Shown: positions 38,503-51,982, numbered from the stretch's first letter. The stretch is 64,000 bases of DNA from Burkholderia sp. (GCA_040954445.1 CP144361.1:62001-126000), one strand, 5' to 3'. Notes: a model not told the origin generated them from the letters alone. Made by a program: numbers and translations.

Positions 38503-39696
38503 TCAGTGCACCGGCTCAGGCGGGAGATCCTCGTCGGTGGTCGGATCGGCAGCCGTGTTGGCAGCCGTGTTGGGAGCCGGTGGGTGGAGCATCCACGAAG
38601 GCAGAACCGGCTCGCTCCCCCGGTCCGGCGTAGCCAGCAGCTGCTCGATCCGGCCACGCGGCAGGCTGTCGGGGTAGTTGGCATGTAGGAAGGCGATCAG
38701 CCCCTCGCGCACGCGGCAGCGCAAATCCCAGGCCAGCGAGGAATCGGGTGCACTGACCAGTGCGCGCAATTGAATCGAACGCTCGGTAGCGCTGGTTACC
38801 TGCAGCACCTGGACCCGACCGTCCCATTCTGGCGCGGCGCTAACGATGCGCGACAGCTCCTTGCGTAGCGGCTCCAGCGGCGTGCGGTAGTCGACGAACA
38901 GGAACACAGTGCCGATGATCTCGGCACTATTGCGCGTCCAATTTTGGAACGGGTTCTCGATGAACCATTGCAGCGGCACCACTAGCCGACGCTGGTCCCA
39001 GAGCCGCACGGAAACATAGGTGCCAGTGATTTCCTCAATCCGGCCCCACTCACCCTGGATCACCACCACGTCGTCGAGCCGGAGCGGCTGCGAGATGCCG
39101 ATCTGCAGGCCGGCGATCAAGTTGCCGAGCACCGGTCGCGCAGCGATACCCGCCACCAGCCCAGCCACGCCGGCCGAAGCCAGTAGGCTCGCGCCAATCT
39201 GGCGGACGTTTGGGAAGGCCATCAGCGCAGTGCCAGTGCCGATAATCACCACCACCACCATCGCCGAGCGCGCCAGCACGCGTGCCTGGGTGTGTATGCG
39301 GCGCGCCTCCAGATTGTTGGGTCGATTGACCGGGTTGGCCTGTATGATCGCTTCGCCGACTGCCGCTGCCAGGCGCATCAACAGCCAGGTCAGCGCGATG
39401 ATCAGGCCGACCGCCGCGAGCGTGCGCAGGCCGACCGCGTGGCTCAGTTCATCGGCCACCTGCAAAGACAGGAATTCGAGCGCGAGAAAGGCTAACACCA
39501 CGAGCCCGGGCCGATCGATATAGCGAACGATCATGCTCATAAAGGGATAGGGGCGCGCCAGCGGGATCAGGATCCGCGCACCGAGCCAGTGGATGCCGGT
39601 CATCGTCGCCAACAGGAGCGCGGCAACGAACAGCGTGCCGAGCCAGGAGTGGAGCGGCGCATCAGCGATAGCCACGAGTTGATCGATGCTCATCAT
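38503..39696 (-). CDS. MscS-family mechanosensitive ion channel
   Basis: A 397-aa inner-membrane protein. Hydrophobic helices lie at about residues 17-38, 60-80, 93-115 and 143-163. The pore helix follows, GASLLASAGVAGLVAGIAARPVLGNLIAG, with the Ala/Gly pattern of MscS TM3. Next comes the beta domain VVVIQGEWGRIEEITGTYVSVRLWDQRRLVVPLQWFIENPFQNWT, typical of the family. The C-terminus is Pro/Ala/Thr-rich. It opens under membrane tension to release solutes. The start may be either of two adjacent ATGs. It stands alone between IS scars. Confidence 0.92.
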   Translation of the reverse strand: MMSIDQLVAIADAPLHSWLGTLFVAALLLATMTGIHWLGARILIPLARPYPFMSMIVRYIDRPGLVVLAFLALEFLSLQVADELSHAVGLRTLAAVGLIIALTWLLMRLAAAVGEAIIQANPVNRPNNLEARRIHTQARVLARSAMVVVVIIGTGTALMAFPNVRQIGASLLASAGVAGLVAGIAARPVLGNLIAGLQIGISQPLRLDDVVVIQGEWGRIEEITGTYVSVRLWDQRRLVVPLQWFIENPFQNWTRNSAEIIGTVFLFVDYRTPLEPLRKELSRIVSAAPEWDGRVQVLQVTSATERSIQLRALVSAPDSSLAWDLRCRVREGLIAFLHANYPDSLPRGRIEQLLATPDRGSEPVLPSWMLHPPAPNTAANTAADPTTDEDLPPEPVH

Positions 39697-39869
39697 CGAT
39701 TCTCGTTCGAGAGTCGTTCTCTGTGGTGGGGCGACGAGATCCGCGCAGACCCCGGCTTGCGCCGGGGTTGGCTAGAACCGGAGCAGAGGGCACGGAGTCG
39801 TCCTTCCGGGTCACGCAAATGCGCCGCCGCCCTCAGTTCTATCTCTTCGGGTCCCATTCCCCGCCGGGT

Positions 39870-39910
39870 TATGGATCCGCAATTTGCAATCTTGAAATTG
39901 CGGATCCATA
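39870..39910. repeat. 41-bp IS630-derived palindrome
   Basis: 16-bp perfect arms (TATGGATCCGCAATTT and inverse) around 9 bases. The arms carry the GGATCCGCAATTT variant of the IS630 end. Confidence 0.75.
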
Positions 39911-40077
39911 GTGCAATATTTTTTCTGTCCACTCGTAGCTGTTGTAGTTTGCGTAGCTGAATCGGTCGCAGCGATGAGGGTGCGTGGCGCCCGGAGAGTG
40001 GGACCGCGACTCAGCTACACGACGAAAGCCAATGTAGTCTAGACGACGATTTCTTCGTGGTATTTCTCACCCACGCA

Positions 40078-40143
40078 GACGTTGTTGCATAAATCGAGCG
40101 TGAAGACGCAATAGCCATCGCGCTCGATTTATGCAACAACGTC
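40078..40143. mobile_element. 66-bp palindromic mini-element
   Basis: 23-bp perfect arms (GACGTTGTTGCATAAATCGA plus GCG) around a 20-bp centre with GACGCAATAGCCAT. Both tips share the GAC variant of the end. Confidence 0.85.
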
Positions 40144-40333
40144 TCACCGACCGTGAAAGCGTGCGCAGACAACGCGCGAAAAGCGAAGGAAAAACACACA
40201 GAGCCCGCAACATTAGATCTTCCTTATGTCAGGAGGCGGACTTAGACCTCTACGACCAAAGCAGCGCGTGAAAGTCATGCCTCAACCGCAATTTACACTG
40301 TTTTGACATCCGTCCCACTGGCGGGGCCCATCC

Positions 40334-41026
40334 TTATCGCCGATCCGCACCTGTACGAGTGGATAAGATCTTGACCGCGTCAGGTGCCTGGTAATGCTTG
40401 GCCAACTCTAGTGCGGTAACGCCGACCTGGTTCTTGATGGCCGGGTCGGCACCCTGGTCGAGCAGCAGGGTGACGGTGGTGTCGTGATTGCCGCGCGCAG
40501 CCATCATCAGTGGCGTGGTGCCATTGGGTGAGCCTGCGTCGATATAGGCGGACTTGTCGAGTAGGTAGCTAACCACATCGTCGTGACCGTTGGTAGCCGC
40601 GTAGTGCAGCGCCGTCCAGCCCTTCTTGTTGACCTCGGCGCCCTTGTCGACCAGAAACTTCACCAACGGCAAGTTGCCGTTGAGGGAGGCCATCATCAGC
40701 GCGTTCTCACCAGATGAGTCGGTTTTCTCGAGGTCGAGGTTAGCTGCCGAAGCCAGCGCCTCGGCCACCTTGCACGATTTCTCGCGCGCGGCGATCACGA
40801 GCAGCGGATTACCCTTGTCGTCGGTCATGTTCGGGTTAAGCCCGTTCTTGAGCTGCTTGGCGATGTCGACGATATCGTCAAACTTGACGGCCTTAACGAT
40901 CGCATCGCGCGATTCGGCATATGCGACGAGCGACGGGGCGAAGCTGGCACCGCAAGTGGCAGCAAAGACGAGCCAGCGCAGCGCGGTGCACGGGCGGATC
41001 ATAAACAGACCGTTGATCGGCTTCAT
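40334..41026 (-). CDS. ankyrin-repeat protein with signal peptide
   Basis: 230 aa. An N-terminal signal sequence (CTALRWLVFAATCGASFAPSLVAYAES) predicts export. It is followed by about five ankyrin repeats, visible as KGNPLLVIAAREKS, SGENALMMASLNGNLPLVKFLVDKGAEVN, GWTALHYAATNGHDDVVSYLLDKSA, GTTPLMMAARGNHDTTVTLLLDQGADP and GVTALELAKHYQAPDAVKIL. Ankyrin repeats mediate protein binding; the partner is unknown. It lies 46 bp downstream of tatD on the same strand, the usual Burkholderia arrangement. The ATG at 41026 starts MKPINGLFMI; the longer frame overlaps tatD. Confidence 0.88.
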   Translation of the reverse strand: MKPINGLFMIRPCTALRWLVFAATCGASFAPSLVAYAESRDAIVKAVKFDDIVDIAKQLKNGLNPNMTDDKGNPLLVIAAREKSCKVAEALASAANLDLEKTDSSGENALMMASLNGNLPLVKFLVDKGAEVNKKGWTALHYAATNGHDDVVSYLLDKSAYIDAGSPNGTTPLMMAARGNHDTTVTLLLDQGADPAIKNQVGVTALELAKHYQAPDAVKILSTRTGADRR

Positions 41027-41072
41027 ACTGTTATGGCCCTTACCCTGGGGGTTGCTCCGACCGCCGATCACA

Positions 41073-41852
41073 TCAGGCGGCAATCTTGAACAGCCGGAAA
41101 AAGTTCTGTGTGGTCGCGGCGGCCAGCGCCTCATCGCTGATGCCGCGCTGTGCCGCGATAAAGCGACCGACGTAACTGACGTACGCAGGTTCATTCGGCT
41201 GGCCACGATACGGTACCGGTGTGAGGTACGGCGAGTCCGTCTCGATCAGCAAGCGCTCAATCGGCATTCGCCGCGCCACGCCCTGTACCTCCGCGGCCTT
41301 CTTGAAGGTGACGATCCCCGATAACGAGATATAGAAGTCCTGCGCCAACGCCGCCTCAGCCACGTGCCAGGGCTCGGTGAAGCAGTGCATCACGCCGCCC
41401 AACACCGAGGCACGCTCCTCGGCTAAGATCCGAAGCGTATCCTCCGAGGAGGCGCGCATGTGAATGACCAGGGGCTTGGCGGTGGCGTGCGCGGCACGGA
41501 TATGCGTACGAAAGCGCTCGCGCTGCCATTCCATATCGGCGCGAGCACGACCGTCGAGCCGATAGTAGTCGAGGCCGGTTTCGCCGATCGCGACCACCTT
41601 CGGGTGCGCCGCCAATTCAACGAGTTCGGCGAGCGCCGGTTCCCGCACTTTCTCGTGATCGGGATGCACGCCCACCGATGCGTAGATATGCTCGTGCTGC
41701 TCAGCGATCGCGAGCACCTGTGGCAGAGTCTCCAGGTCGACCGAGACGCACAGCGCATGAGTAACCTGGTGTTCGCGCATCTTATCGAGCACCTCGGGCA
41801 GGCGCTCGGCGAGCCCGTCGAAATTGATGTGGCAATGCGAATCGACGAACAT
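41073..41852 (-). CDS. tatD: TatD-family metal-dependent DNase
   Basis: 259 aa, TIM-barrel hydrolase. Metal ligands are visible in FVDSHCHINF at the start, GETGLDYYR, VIHMRASSEDTL, GVMHCFTEP and LIETDSPYL near the C-terminus. Members are 3'-5' exonucleases acting on damaged DNA or during DNA degradation. It follows holB in the tmk-holB-tatD-ank gene order. The holB reading frame now runs over its first 430 bases in another frame, which does not change the tatD sequence. Confidence 0.94.
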   Translation of the reverse strand: MFVDSHCHINFDGLAERLPEVLDKMREHQVTHALCVSVDLETLPQVLAIAEQHEHIYASVGVHPDHEKVREPALAELVELAAHPKVVAIGETGLDYYRLDGRARADMEWQRERFRTHIRAAHATAKPLVIHMRASSEDTLRILAEERASVLGGVMHCFTEPWHVAEAALAQDFYISLSGIVTFKKAAEVQGVARRMPIERLLIETDSPYLTPVPYRGQPNEPAYVSYVGRFIAAQRGISDEALAAATTQNFFRLFKIAA

Positions 41853-42901
41853 CGGTGGTTCCTGTCTAAGCTCAGGACCGAGCGGTCGGGTGTATACGTG
41901 TAGAGCTCTCGATAGCCGAGGAACAGCTCCTCAAACACGAGCCGCGCGTTGAGCGGGTGGTCTTCAACTGCGCGCTGGCGCGTCACGGTCTTCATAAAGC
42001 GCACAAAGGCGTTAGCGTCGAACTCGGTCGCGCAGCGCTCGAGCGCCCCGCGCAGCGCGGGGAAATAACGCGGCTGGCCGGCCACGCGCTGTGCCAACAG
42101 GTCGTAGAGCCAGCGCTGCAGCCAGCCCAGCACCACCGGCACTGGAAGCTTCTGCAGGGACTCGCCACAGGCGAACGGATCGCAGCCCCCGCCTTCTGCC
42201 AGCTGGGTCAGAGTCCAATCGCGCAGCGATCGGTTCTCGTCGGCGGCCAACGCTAGCGCGGCTAGCGGCGCGCCGCCCGCCTCAGCCAGCAAGGCTGCCG
42301 CGTCGGGCACGTGCTGCATTGCCAGCCAGGCCTCAGCCTCGACCGTCGAGGGCAGCGTCATTGGCCATTGCTGACAGCGGCTGATAACGGTCGACAAGAG
42401 GCGGTCGAGTCGCGTCGACACCAGCAGGAAGAGCACACCCGCGGGTGGCTCTTCGAGCGTCTTGAGTAGCGCGTTAGCAGCCGCCACGTTGAGTGCTTCG
42501 GCCGGGTACAGCACTACCACGCGCGCACCACCGCGATGCGCGCCGATGCGGACAAAATCAAGCAGGCCGCGCACCTGTTCAATCTTAATTTCTTTGCTTG
42601 GTATGTGGATCTTTTTACCGCACTCGTCGGCAAACGAGCCCAGCACTTCGCCGGACAGGGCTTCGGGCAACCCGATCCGGTAGTCAGGGTGGTTACCCTG
42701 CTCGAACCAAATGCAGGCCGCGCATTTGCCGCAAGGCGTGCCGTTGGGCAGCGGCAACTCACATAGGAAACCCTGTGCCAAGTGCTGGGCGAAGCACAGC
42801 TTACCGATGCCGGCTTGGCCATGCAGCAGCAGCGCATGCGGCCAGGATGCGCGTAAGGCCTGCAGGCGATCCCAGTTTTCTGTTTGCCATGGATAAATCA
42901 T
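41423..42901 (-). CDS. holB: DNA polymerase III delta prime subunit, run-on frame
   Basis: Clamp-loader subunit. The first ~345 residues are normal: HALLLHGQAGIGKLCFAQ (P-loop-like), a zinc module C-(x)n-CGKCAAC, VVVLYPAEALNVAAANALLKTLEEPP and ISRCQQW. The expected C-terminus is near RLVFEELFLGYREL. No stop follows, and the frame continues about 140 codons across tatD with low-complexity Arg/Ser composition typical of an out-of-frame read. A TGA lies one frame over at about 41873, so a 1-base indel near the C-terminus is the likely cause. Function is probably kept if the tail is tolerated or removed. Confidence 0.88.
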   Translation of the reverse strand: MIYPWQTENWDRLQALRASWPHALLLHGQAGIGKLCFAQHLAQGFLCELPLPNGTPCGKCAACIWFEQGNHPDYRIGLPEALSGEVLGSFADECGKKIHIPSKEIKIEQVRGLLDFVRIGAHRGGARVVVLYPAEALNVAAANALLKTLEEPPAGVLFLLVSTRLDRLLSTVISRCQQWPMTLPSTVEAEAWLAMQHVPDAAALLAEAGGAPLAALALAADENRSLRDWTLTQLAEGGGCDPFACGESLQKLPVPVVLGWLQRWLYDLLAQRVAGQPRYFPALRGALERCATEFDANAFVRFMKTVTRQRAVEDHPLNARLVFEELFLGYRELYTYTPDRSVLSLDRNHRCSSIRIATSISTGSPSACPRCSIRCANTRLLMRCASRSTWRLCHRCSRSLSSTSISTHRWACIPITRKCGNRRSPNSLNWRRTRRWSRSAKPASTTIGSTVVLAPIWNGSASAFVRISVPRTPPPSPWSFTCAPPRRIRFGS

Positions 42902-42924
42902 CGGGTCAGCTTTTTTCTGGTGGA

Positions 42925-43545
42925 TCAGAGCGAGGCCAACACGCCTTGGAGTTGGCGCTGAATCTGGGCGATCGACTGGCTGGCGTCGACGATCAGGAAA
43001 CGATACGGCACCTCTTTGGCGCGGCGCAAGTACTCGGCGCGCGTGCGCAGGAAGAAAGCGTCGCTCTCCGCCTCGAACTTGTCGGGCGCGCGCACCGCAC
43101 CGCGACGCTCACTGGCAATCTCGGGCGGCACATCAAATAGGATCGTCAGGTCAGGCTGGAAATCACCCTGCACCCAGCGCGCCAGCGTTTCCAACCTGTC
43201 GAACGGCAGGCCGCGTCCACCGCTTTGGTAGGCGAAAGTCGCGTCGGTGAAGCGGTCCGAGATCACCCAGTCACCACGCGCGAGAGCCGGCTCGATCACG
43301 CGCACCAAATGTTCGCGACGGCTCGCGAACATCAGCAGGACCTCGGTCTCCAGGTCCATCGTCTGCTCCAGCAGCACCGTGCGCAGGGCTTCGCCCAGCG
43401 CGGTGCCGCCCGGCTCACGGGTTTGCACTACCTGGCCGCCGTTTGCGGCTACCTGCGCACGCAACTGCTTACAGAACCAAACGATGTGAGTGGTTTTGCC
43501 CGCACCGTCAATACCTTCAAACGTAATAAACTTACCGCGCACCAT
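42925..43545 (-). CDS. tmk: thymidylate kinase
   Basis: Phosphorylates dTMP to dTDP. 206 aa. The P-loop is [12 protein letters not shown], the DRX motif is [18 protein letters not shown], the LID is [13 protein letters not shown], and the nucleotide site includes [14 protein letters not shown]. It lies 23 bp upstream of holB, so the two are probably co-transcribed. Directly upstream is the terminator of the rRNA operon rather than the usual mltG gene, so its promoter has little space (about 110 bp to the 5S gene). Confidence 0.96.
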   Translation of the reverse strand: MVRGKFITFEGIDGAGKTTHIVWFCKQLRAQVAANGGQVVQTREPGGTALGEALRTVLLEQTMDLETEVLLMFASRREHLVRVIEPALARGDWVISDRFTDATFAYQSGGRGLPFDRLETLARWVQGDFQPDLTILFDVPPEIASERRGAVRAPDKFEAESDAFFLRTRAEYLRRAKEVPYRFLIVDASQSIAQIQRQLQGVLASL

Positions 43546-43571
43546 AAAATCCCCGCCCTTTCGGGCGGGGG
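43546..43571 (-). terminator. intrinsic terminator of the rRNA operon
   Basis: On the minus strand a GC-only stem of 8 bp (CCCCGCCC / GGGCGGGG) with a GAAA loop is followed by ATTTTA. It lies 88 bp after the 5S gene and ends at the tmk start codon. Confidence 0.85.
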
Positions 43572-43658
43572 CATCAAGCTCAGAAAATCAAATGAAAAAT
43601 GAACGTTTCCAGGGAAAACCTTCCAGTAAAAACTAAAACGGGAATGCTCTAAAGGGAA

Positions 43659-43773
43659 GCCTGATGATTACCTACTTTCACACGGGAAATCCACACTATC
43701 ATCGGCGTGATGTCGTTTCACAGTCCTGTTCGGGATGGGAAGGGGTGGTACCAACTCACTATGGTCATCAGGC
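43659..43773 (-). rRNA. rrf: 5S ribosomal RNA
   Basis: About 115 nt. The ends GCCTGATGA and TCATCAGGC pair as helix I. The conserved CCCATCCCGAACAG loop is visible on the minus strand. Confidence 0.95.
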
Positions 43774-43783
43774 TAAAGAGGTT

Positions 43784-43810
43784 GTCATAGCGCTTGACTA
43801 GCGCTATGAC
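43784..43810 (-). other. hairpin in the 23S-5S spacer
   Basis: 11-bp perfect arms GTCATAGCGCT / AGCGCTATGAC around 5 bases; probably a processing structure. Confidence 0.6.
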
Positions 43811-43963
43811 CAATCTAGAAGAAGTAGTAACGGTTGTGTGTATCAGTACACGAGAATCAACTTATTTAATATATCGTGCCCAGAGATTCTGAGTTTTTTG
43901 GCTCAGAAGTGGGATATTTGCGGTACACGAGTACGCACGATCATTAAGTGCAGACTAGTTATA

Positions 43964-46846
<2,883 letters not shown>

Positions 46847-47322
46847 AACGAGTCTGCCTCATGTTGGCAGCTATTAGCGCAATAGCGCTAATAGCTGCCC
46901 GATCCTTTATAAGGGATGGCTAGACAGGTTGCTACAGGTTGAGTTTTCGCATTTATGCTGTATTTCAATATTGAGCCGAACATTGAAGTTTGAACTATTT
47001 TGAAATACATCGATACAATCACAACTTGGATAGTTTTTACGCCCACCTCAATAGACGCTTTCGCTACCCAAATTACTACTTTTCTAGATTGTTAAAGAAC
47101 AATAGACGATGAACACAGCCGCGTACTCATCACTTTAACCGACTCAATCGTCAATGGCAAAAATTTTAGTTAAGCGACTTAAACGCTTGACGTTGAAGAT
47201 TAGTCCAGGCAGATGGGATGAATCTTAAGATCTTTTTGCTTTGTAAGCGGAAAGATTTTTGGTGACTTTATATTTTACTATATAGAGACATTTAAGTTTT
47301 TACCGCATGACGATTAGACGCT
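46847..47322 (-). other. 16S-23S spacer, 23S-proximal part, without tRNA-Ala
   Basis: 476 bp containing a boxA-like site (47087-47102) and a 15-bp perfect hairpin at 46866-46899 (GGCAGCTATTAGCGC, AATA loop). No second tRNA is found, although Burkholderia rRNA operons normally carry tRNA-Ile and tRNA-Ala here. Confidence 0.75.
47087..47102 (-). promoter_or_regulatory. boxA antitermination site (spacer)
   Basis: Minus strand TTGTTCTTTAACAATC, the NusB/NusE-binding boxA motif in front of 23S. Confidence 0.7.
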
Positions 47323-47399
47323 TGGTGGGTCTGGTTGGATTTGAACCAACGACCCCCGCCTTATCAAGACGGTGCTCTAACCGACTGAGCTACAGACCC
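47323..47399 (-). tRNA. tRNA-Ile (anticodon GAU)
   Basis: 77 nt on the minus strand with encoded CCA. The acceptor GGGTCTG pairs with CAGACCC, the D arm is AGCTCAGTCGGTTAGAGC, the anticodon loop is CTTGATAAG with GAT, and the T arm is GGTTCAAATCC. Confidence 0.97.
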
Positions 47400-47416
47400 C
47401 TGAGTCTGTTTTTATT

Positions 47417-49174
<1,758 letters not shown>

Positions 49175-49189
49175 GATTTTTAAAGAGCA
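49175..49189 (-). promoter_or_regulatory. boxA antitermination site (leader)
   Basis: Minus strand TGCTCTTTAAAAATC, in the 16S leader next to the processing stem. Confidence 0.7.
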
Positions 49190-49263
49190 TGTTTGCAAAG
49201 CAAATTTTGTCTGCCTAGCAAAATTATTTTGTTAGCAACACAATAATCAAGCTACAATTTCGT

Positions 49264-49291
49264 ATCTTACAGAGATTTTGGAGCATGTCAA
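49264..49291 (-). promoter_or_regulatory. rRNA operon promoter
   Basis: Minus strand: perfect -35 TTGACA (49286-49291), 16-bp spacer, -10 TAAGAT (49264-49269), with an AT-rich region upstream. It lies about 270 bp before the 16S gene, the usual distance. Confidence 0.8.
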
Positions 49292-49359
49292 CTACTTTTA
49301 GTGCCGCGATTAAGAGATTTTTCGATCATACGAGCCAACTTCTGATCTAACTTAACGCA

Positions 49360-49476
49360 TATCGATCCGCAGTTCTGGATTTTTAAAATGGAAAATGCCC
49401 TTCATATTCCATTTTTTATGTTCCTCACATGAGGAAGAATTTTCCAATTTAAAAATCCAGAACTGCGGATCGATAA
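49360..49476. mobile_element. IS630-type palindromic mini-element (about 116 bp)
   Basis: Arms start ATCGATCCGCAGTTCTGGAT and extend through AT-rich sequence to about 35 bp each. TA lies at both outer edges, as for IS630 target sites. It has an internal CCTCACATGAGG palindrome, and relatives are at 19387-19494 and 58076-58192. Confidence 0.8.
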
Positions 49477-49624
49477 CTTACATAAGTTTATTCTTTATAA
49501 AACTAGATTTCTTACTTTCTATTCTAAATAGAATACGATGACCATTGTATGTGGTCCGTCGCCTTTGTGCAAAAGTTTTCGCAAAAAAATTTATGAAAAG
49601 TGTAGTGGATCAATAGACACACTT
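49477..49624. other. non-coding stretch
   Basis: AT-rich. No gene or repeat recognised. Confidence 0.3.
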
Positions 49625-49858
49625 TTACGATCAGACCGCGAGCTTCAAGAGGCCGGCCTGACAAGTTTCGAGGGGTGATTTGAAAGCCCAGTTGTTTGAG
49701 ACGCCAACGGCCCAATTATATTGATCCTGGAAGGATTCAATGGGAGTATAAACCTCTGGAACGTTTTTGAACGAAATGTTCGTGGCTATTGATCTGCAAT
49801 TCGTGATCAATAGCCCAGTTGAAACGCTCGGCGTCGCCGTTGGTCTGCGGTTCGGCGA
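49625..49858 (-). pseudogene. integrase-core transposase relic (IS481/IS3-like)
   Basis: Minus strand reads LAEPQTNGDAERFNWA, the QTNGxxERFN motif near the catalytic Glu of IS481/IS3-type integrase cores. A 26-bp IS630 unit follows, then FKNVPEVYTPIESFQDQYNW and PLETCQAG in another frame. Truncated upstream by the IS903-like copy. Confidence 0.5.
49787..49812. repeat. 26-bp IS630-derived palindromic unit
   Basis: TATTGATCTG, CAATTC, GTGATCAATA, inserted at a TA inside the transposase relic. Confidence 0.75.
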
Positions 49859-49912
49859 GACGTTGTTGCATAAATCGAACGTGAGGACGCCATGGCATCG
49901 GACGGGCATAAT

Positions 49913-50870
49913 TCAGGCGATACGAACGGATTGCGGACGAGCGGCGAGGTCCGCCATGCGGTTGATGACGCCGACGCGAACGGCGACCTCGATCGCCTGC
50001 GCGGCGATGTGACGCGCCCAGAGACAGTGGCCGGTGAGGGTCTTGAACCGATACATCGCATTCTCGGCAAGCGATCGCCGGTGGTAGCCACTGTGTTGCT
50101 TCCATTCTCGACGACCGTCACAGGCAATTGCATCAACCGCGCCATTACGCCACGCCGCACCGCGGGCATATCCGCTGGCCAATGAGCGGCACCCTCGCGT
50201 GGCGGAATCGAAGGAATAGCACTGCGTGCAGCAATGGCCGCATGGCATAGCTTGGTGTCGTAGGCACCGTCACCGCCGATGACATCGATTTGTTCTTCGC
50301 GTGGAATCTGGTCGAGCAACTTGGCCAGAGCGTCACCGTCAGCCACATTCTGATTCGTCATTAGCGCGGCATGCACTTGACCTGTATTCGCGTTGAGCGC
50401 GAGATGGACTTTACGCCACGTGCGCCGCTTCGAGTAGCCGTGCTGGCGCACCTTCCATTCACCTTCTCCATAGACCTTCAGACCGGTGCTGTCGACAACC
50501 AGATGGATCGGTTCATTGTCACGAAGGATCGGCAGTTCGACATCAAGCGTTTTTGCCCGGCGACAGAGCGTGGTGTAATTCGGCACCGGCAAGCTCGGGA
50601 AGGCCAAATGGCGCAGACTTTGGGTGAAACCTTGCAGGGCGCGCAACGTCAGTCGATAGACGGTCTTCACGCCAAGTAATGCCTGCATCAGCGTATCGCC
50701 GTATAGACACGGGCGACCACGTGTGGGTATGGCATCGGGTATTCTGGCAAGGACGGCTTCATCTATCCATATACGTTCCCCCGGTTGATCAGGCCTTCAT
50801 TATAGGCCGCCCAATTCCTGACACGGTAGCGTGCCTTCGGCTCACCTTTCTTGTGTATGTCCTTGCGCAT
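49913..50870 (-). pseudogene. IS903-group transposase, two indels
   Basis: Starts at 50870. A 4-base deletion near 50772 removes the INRGNVTIW frame. A small insertion near 50160 and three extra bases near 49942 alter the C-terminus. Not functional. Confidence 0.85.
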
Positions 50871-50973
50871 TTTCTTGGCAAAAATTAGGCAGTTACTCTG
50901 GAGTCTGACTTGATAGGAGGCTGGCCCCGCGACCGTTGCGCGTCAACGTCAACGGCTTTCGCTCCATTTATGC

Positions 50974-51135
50974 GGCGTTGTTGCATAAATCGAGTGTGAG
51001 GACGCAACGGAACGGATTGCGGACCTCGCTCGTCCGCCATTCGTTCATATCGCCTGAAATTATTGATCCGAAATTCGTGATCAATATGCCCGTGGATGCC
51101 ATTGCGTCCTCGCGCTTGATTTATGCGACAACGCC
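50974..51135. mobile_element. 162-bp palindromic mini-element with perfect 9-bp target duplication
   Basis: Flanked by CATTTATGC at 50965-50973 and 51136-51144. It contains the 26-bp IS630 unit (51061-51086) and the DLARPPFVHIA-like end of the transposase gene between inverted right tips. The sequence is closely related to 31005-31166 and 8644-8804 in the opposite orientation. Confidence 0.95.
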
Positions 51136-51238
51136 CATTTATGCAACAACGCCACCCCTACGTACCGAACAGCTGCCGCGCCAGCAGAGAGGGGCCAGCA
51201 CCTCGGCGTTCATCTGGGCGGCTCCACGCGCCACTTAC

Positions 51239-51868
51239 TTATTGTGCCGCGGTCTTCTGCACCGCAAGCCAGGCGACGATCTGCTCGACCAGGTCGTTGC
51301 TCGCGGCGGCCAACGCGCTTGCGCCGCCGGCCGCGTCAGGCGTGCTGGCCAGCGCGTACGCCATGAAACTGCGCTGGCCGAGCACCGAGCCCTCGCGCAT
51401 AAGGGTGGCTCGCACCGCCACCTCGCTGTGGCTCTTCGCCTGGCCGTCGAATACCTGCTCAAAGGTGTTGAGTTCGACGCACAGCACGCTCGCACGCACC
51501 GCGTCGCCGCCTTCCAGCACTGTGCCACGTGCTGAAATCGCGGCGCGCAGGCGTTGCGTGAGCAGCTGTGCGGGCGGCGCAGTCCAGCGGCTGTCGCGGT
51601 AGGTGGCGATGCGCTGCGCGTCGGCATAAGCGAGCCGGTATGCGAACTTGTCGGTATCGAAGGCATCGGGGGCGCGCACATCGAGCACCTTGATCACAGG
51701 GCCCGAGGCCTGAGCGAGCGTGAGCGTCGAGGTGTCAAGCGGGCCGAGATCATAACGGATATTCGACATCTGGGCCGCGTCGCTCGCGCAGCCGGCGAGC
51801 AGGGTGAACAGCAGCATCGCGCCCAACGTGCCGACCTGGCGGGCGGAAAAGGAGGACAAGCGTGACAT
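51239..51868 (-). CDS. ABC-type transport auxiliary lipoprotein
   Basis: 209-aa outer-membrane-type lipoprotein. Signal MSRLSSFSARQVGTLGAMLLFTLLAGC with the lipobox Cys at about residue 27. The mature part fits the PqiC/LptE-like auxiliary fold found at the end of MCE transporter operons (IRYDLGPLD at the start, RDSRWTAPPAQLLTQRLR in the middle, SFMAYALASTPDAAGGASALAAASNDLVEQIVAWL at the end). It would dock the MCE complex at the outer membrane for lipid trafficking. It is separated from the rest of the operon by the IS remnant at 52026-52486, so co-transcription is doubtful. Confidence 0.85.
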   Translation of the reverse strand: MSRLSSFSARQVGTLGAMLLFTLLAGCASDAAQMSNIRYDLGPLDTSTLTLAQASGPVIKVLDVRAPDAFDTDKFAYRLAYADAQRIATYRDSRWTAPPAQLLTQRLRAAISARGTVLEGGDAVRASVLCVELNTFEQVFDGQAKSHSEVAVRATLMREGSVLGQRSFMAYALASTPDAAGGASALAAASNDLVEQIVAWLAVQKTAAQ

Positions 51869-51982
51869 CGCAGATTCCTGCATAGTCGTGAACTCGTTGG
51901 TAGTGGACGCGGCCCAAGGCTGACGCGGCATCGGGTGGGTCTCTGGCTTGCGTCACCAGGCATAGACTGACCAGTATTTTTT

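Larger units (their letters stand above)
39697..40333. other. 637-bp non-coding region with palindromes
   Basis: No convincing gene. 39749-39768 is a hairpin (ACCCCGGC TTGC GCCGGGGT). 39870-39910 and 40078-40143 hold palindromic elements. The rest may be the relic of a lost gene. Confidence 0.5.
49859..51153 (-). mobile_element. IS903-like element with a mini-element inserted in its left tip
   Basis: Right tip at 49859 (GACGTTG variant). The left tip is split: CTCCATTTATGC to 50973, then the mini-element 50974-51135, then CATTTATGCAACAACGCC to 51153. Joining the two halves minus one CATTTATGC restores a standard tip. Confidence 0.92.

Noticed and set aside
40067..40152. Possible target duplication (TCACCCACG / TCACCGACC) around the 66-bp palindrome
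   Set aside because: Only 7 of 9 bases agree and the offset from the tip is wrong by two bases.
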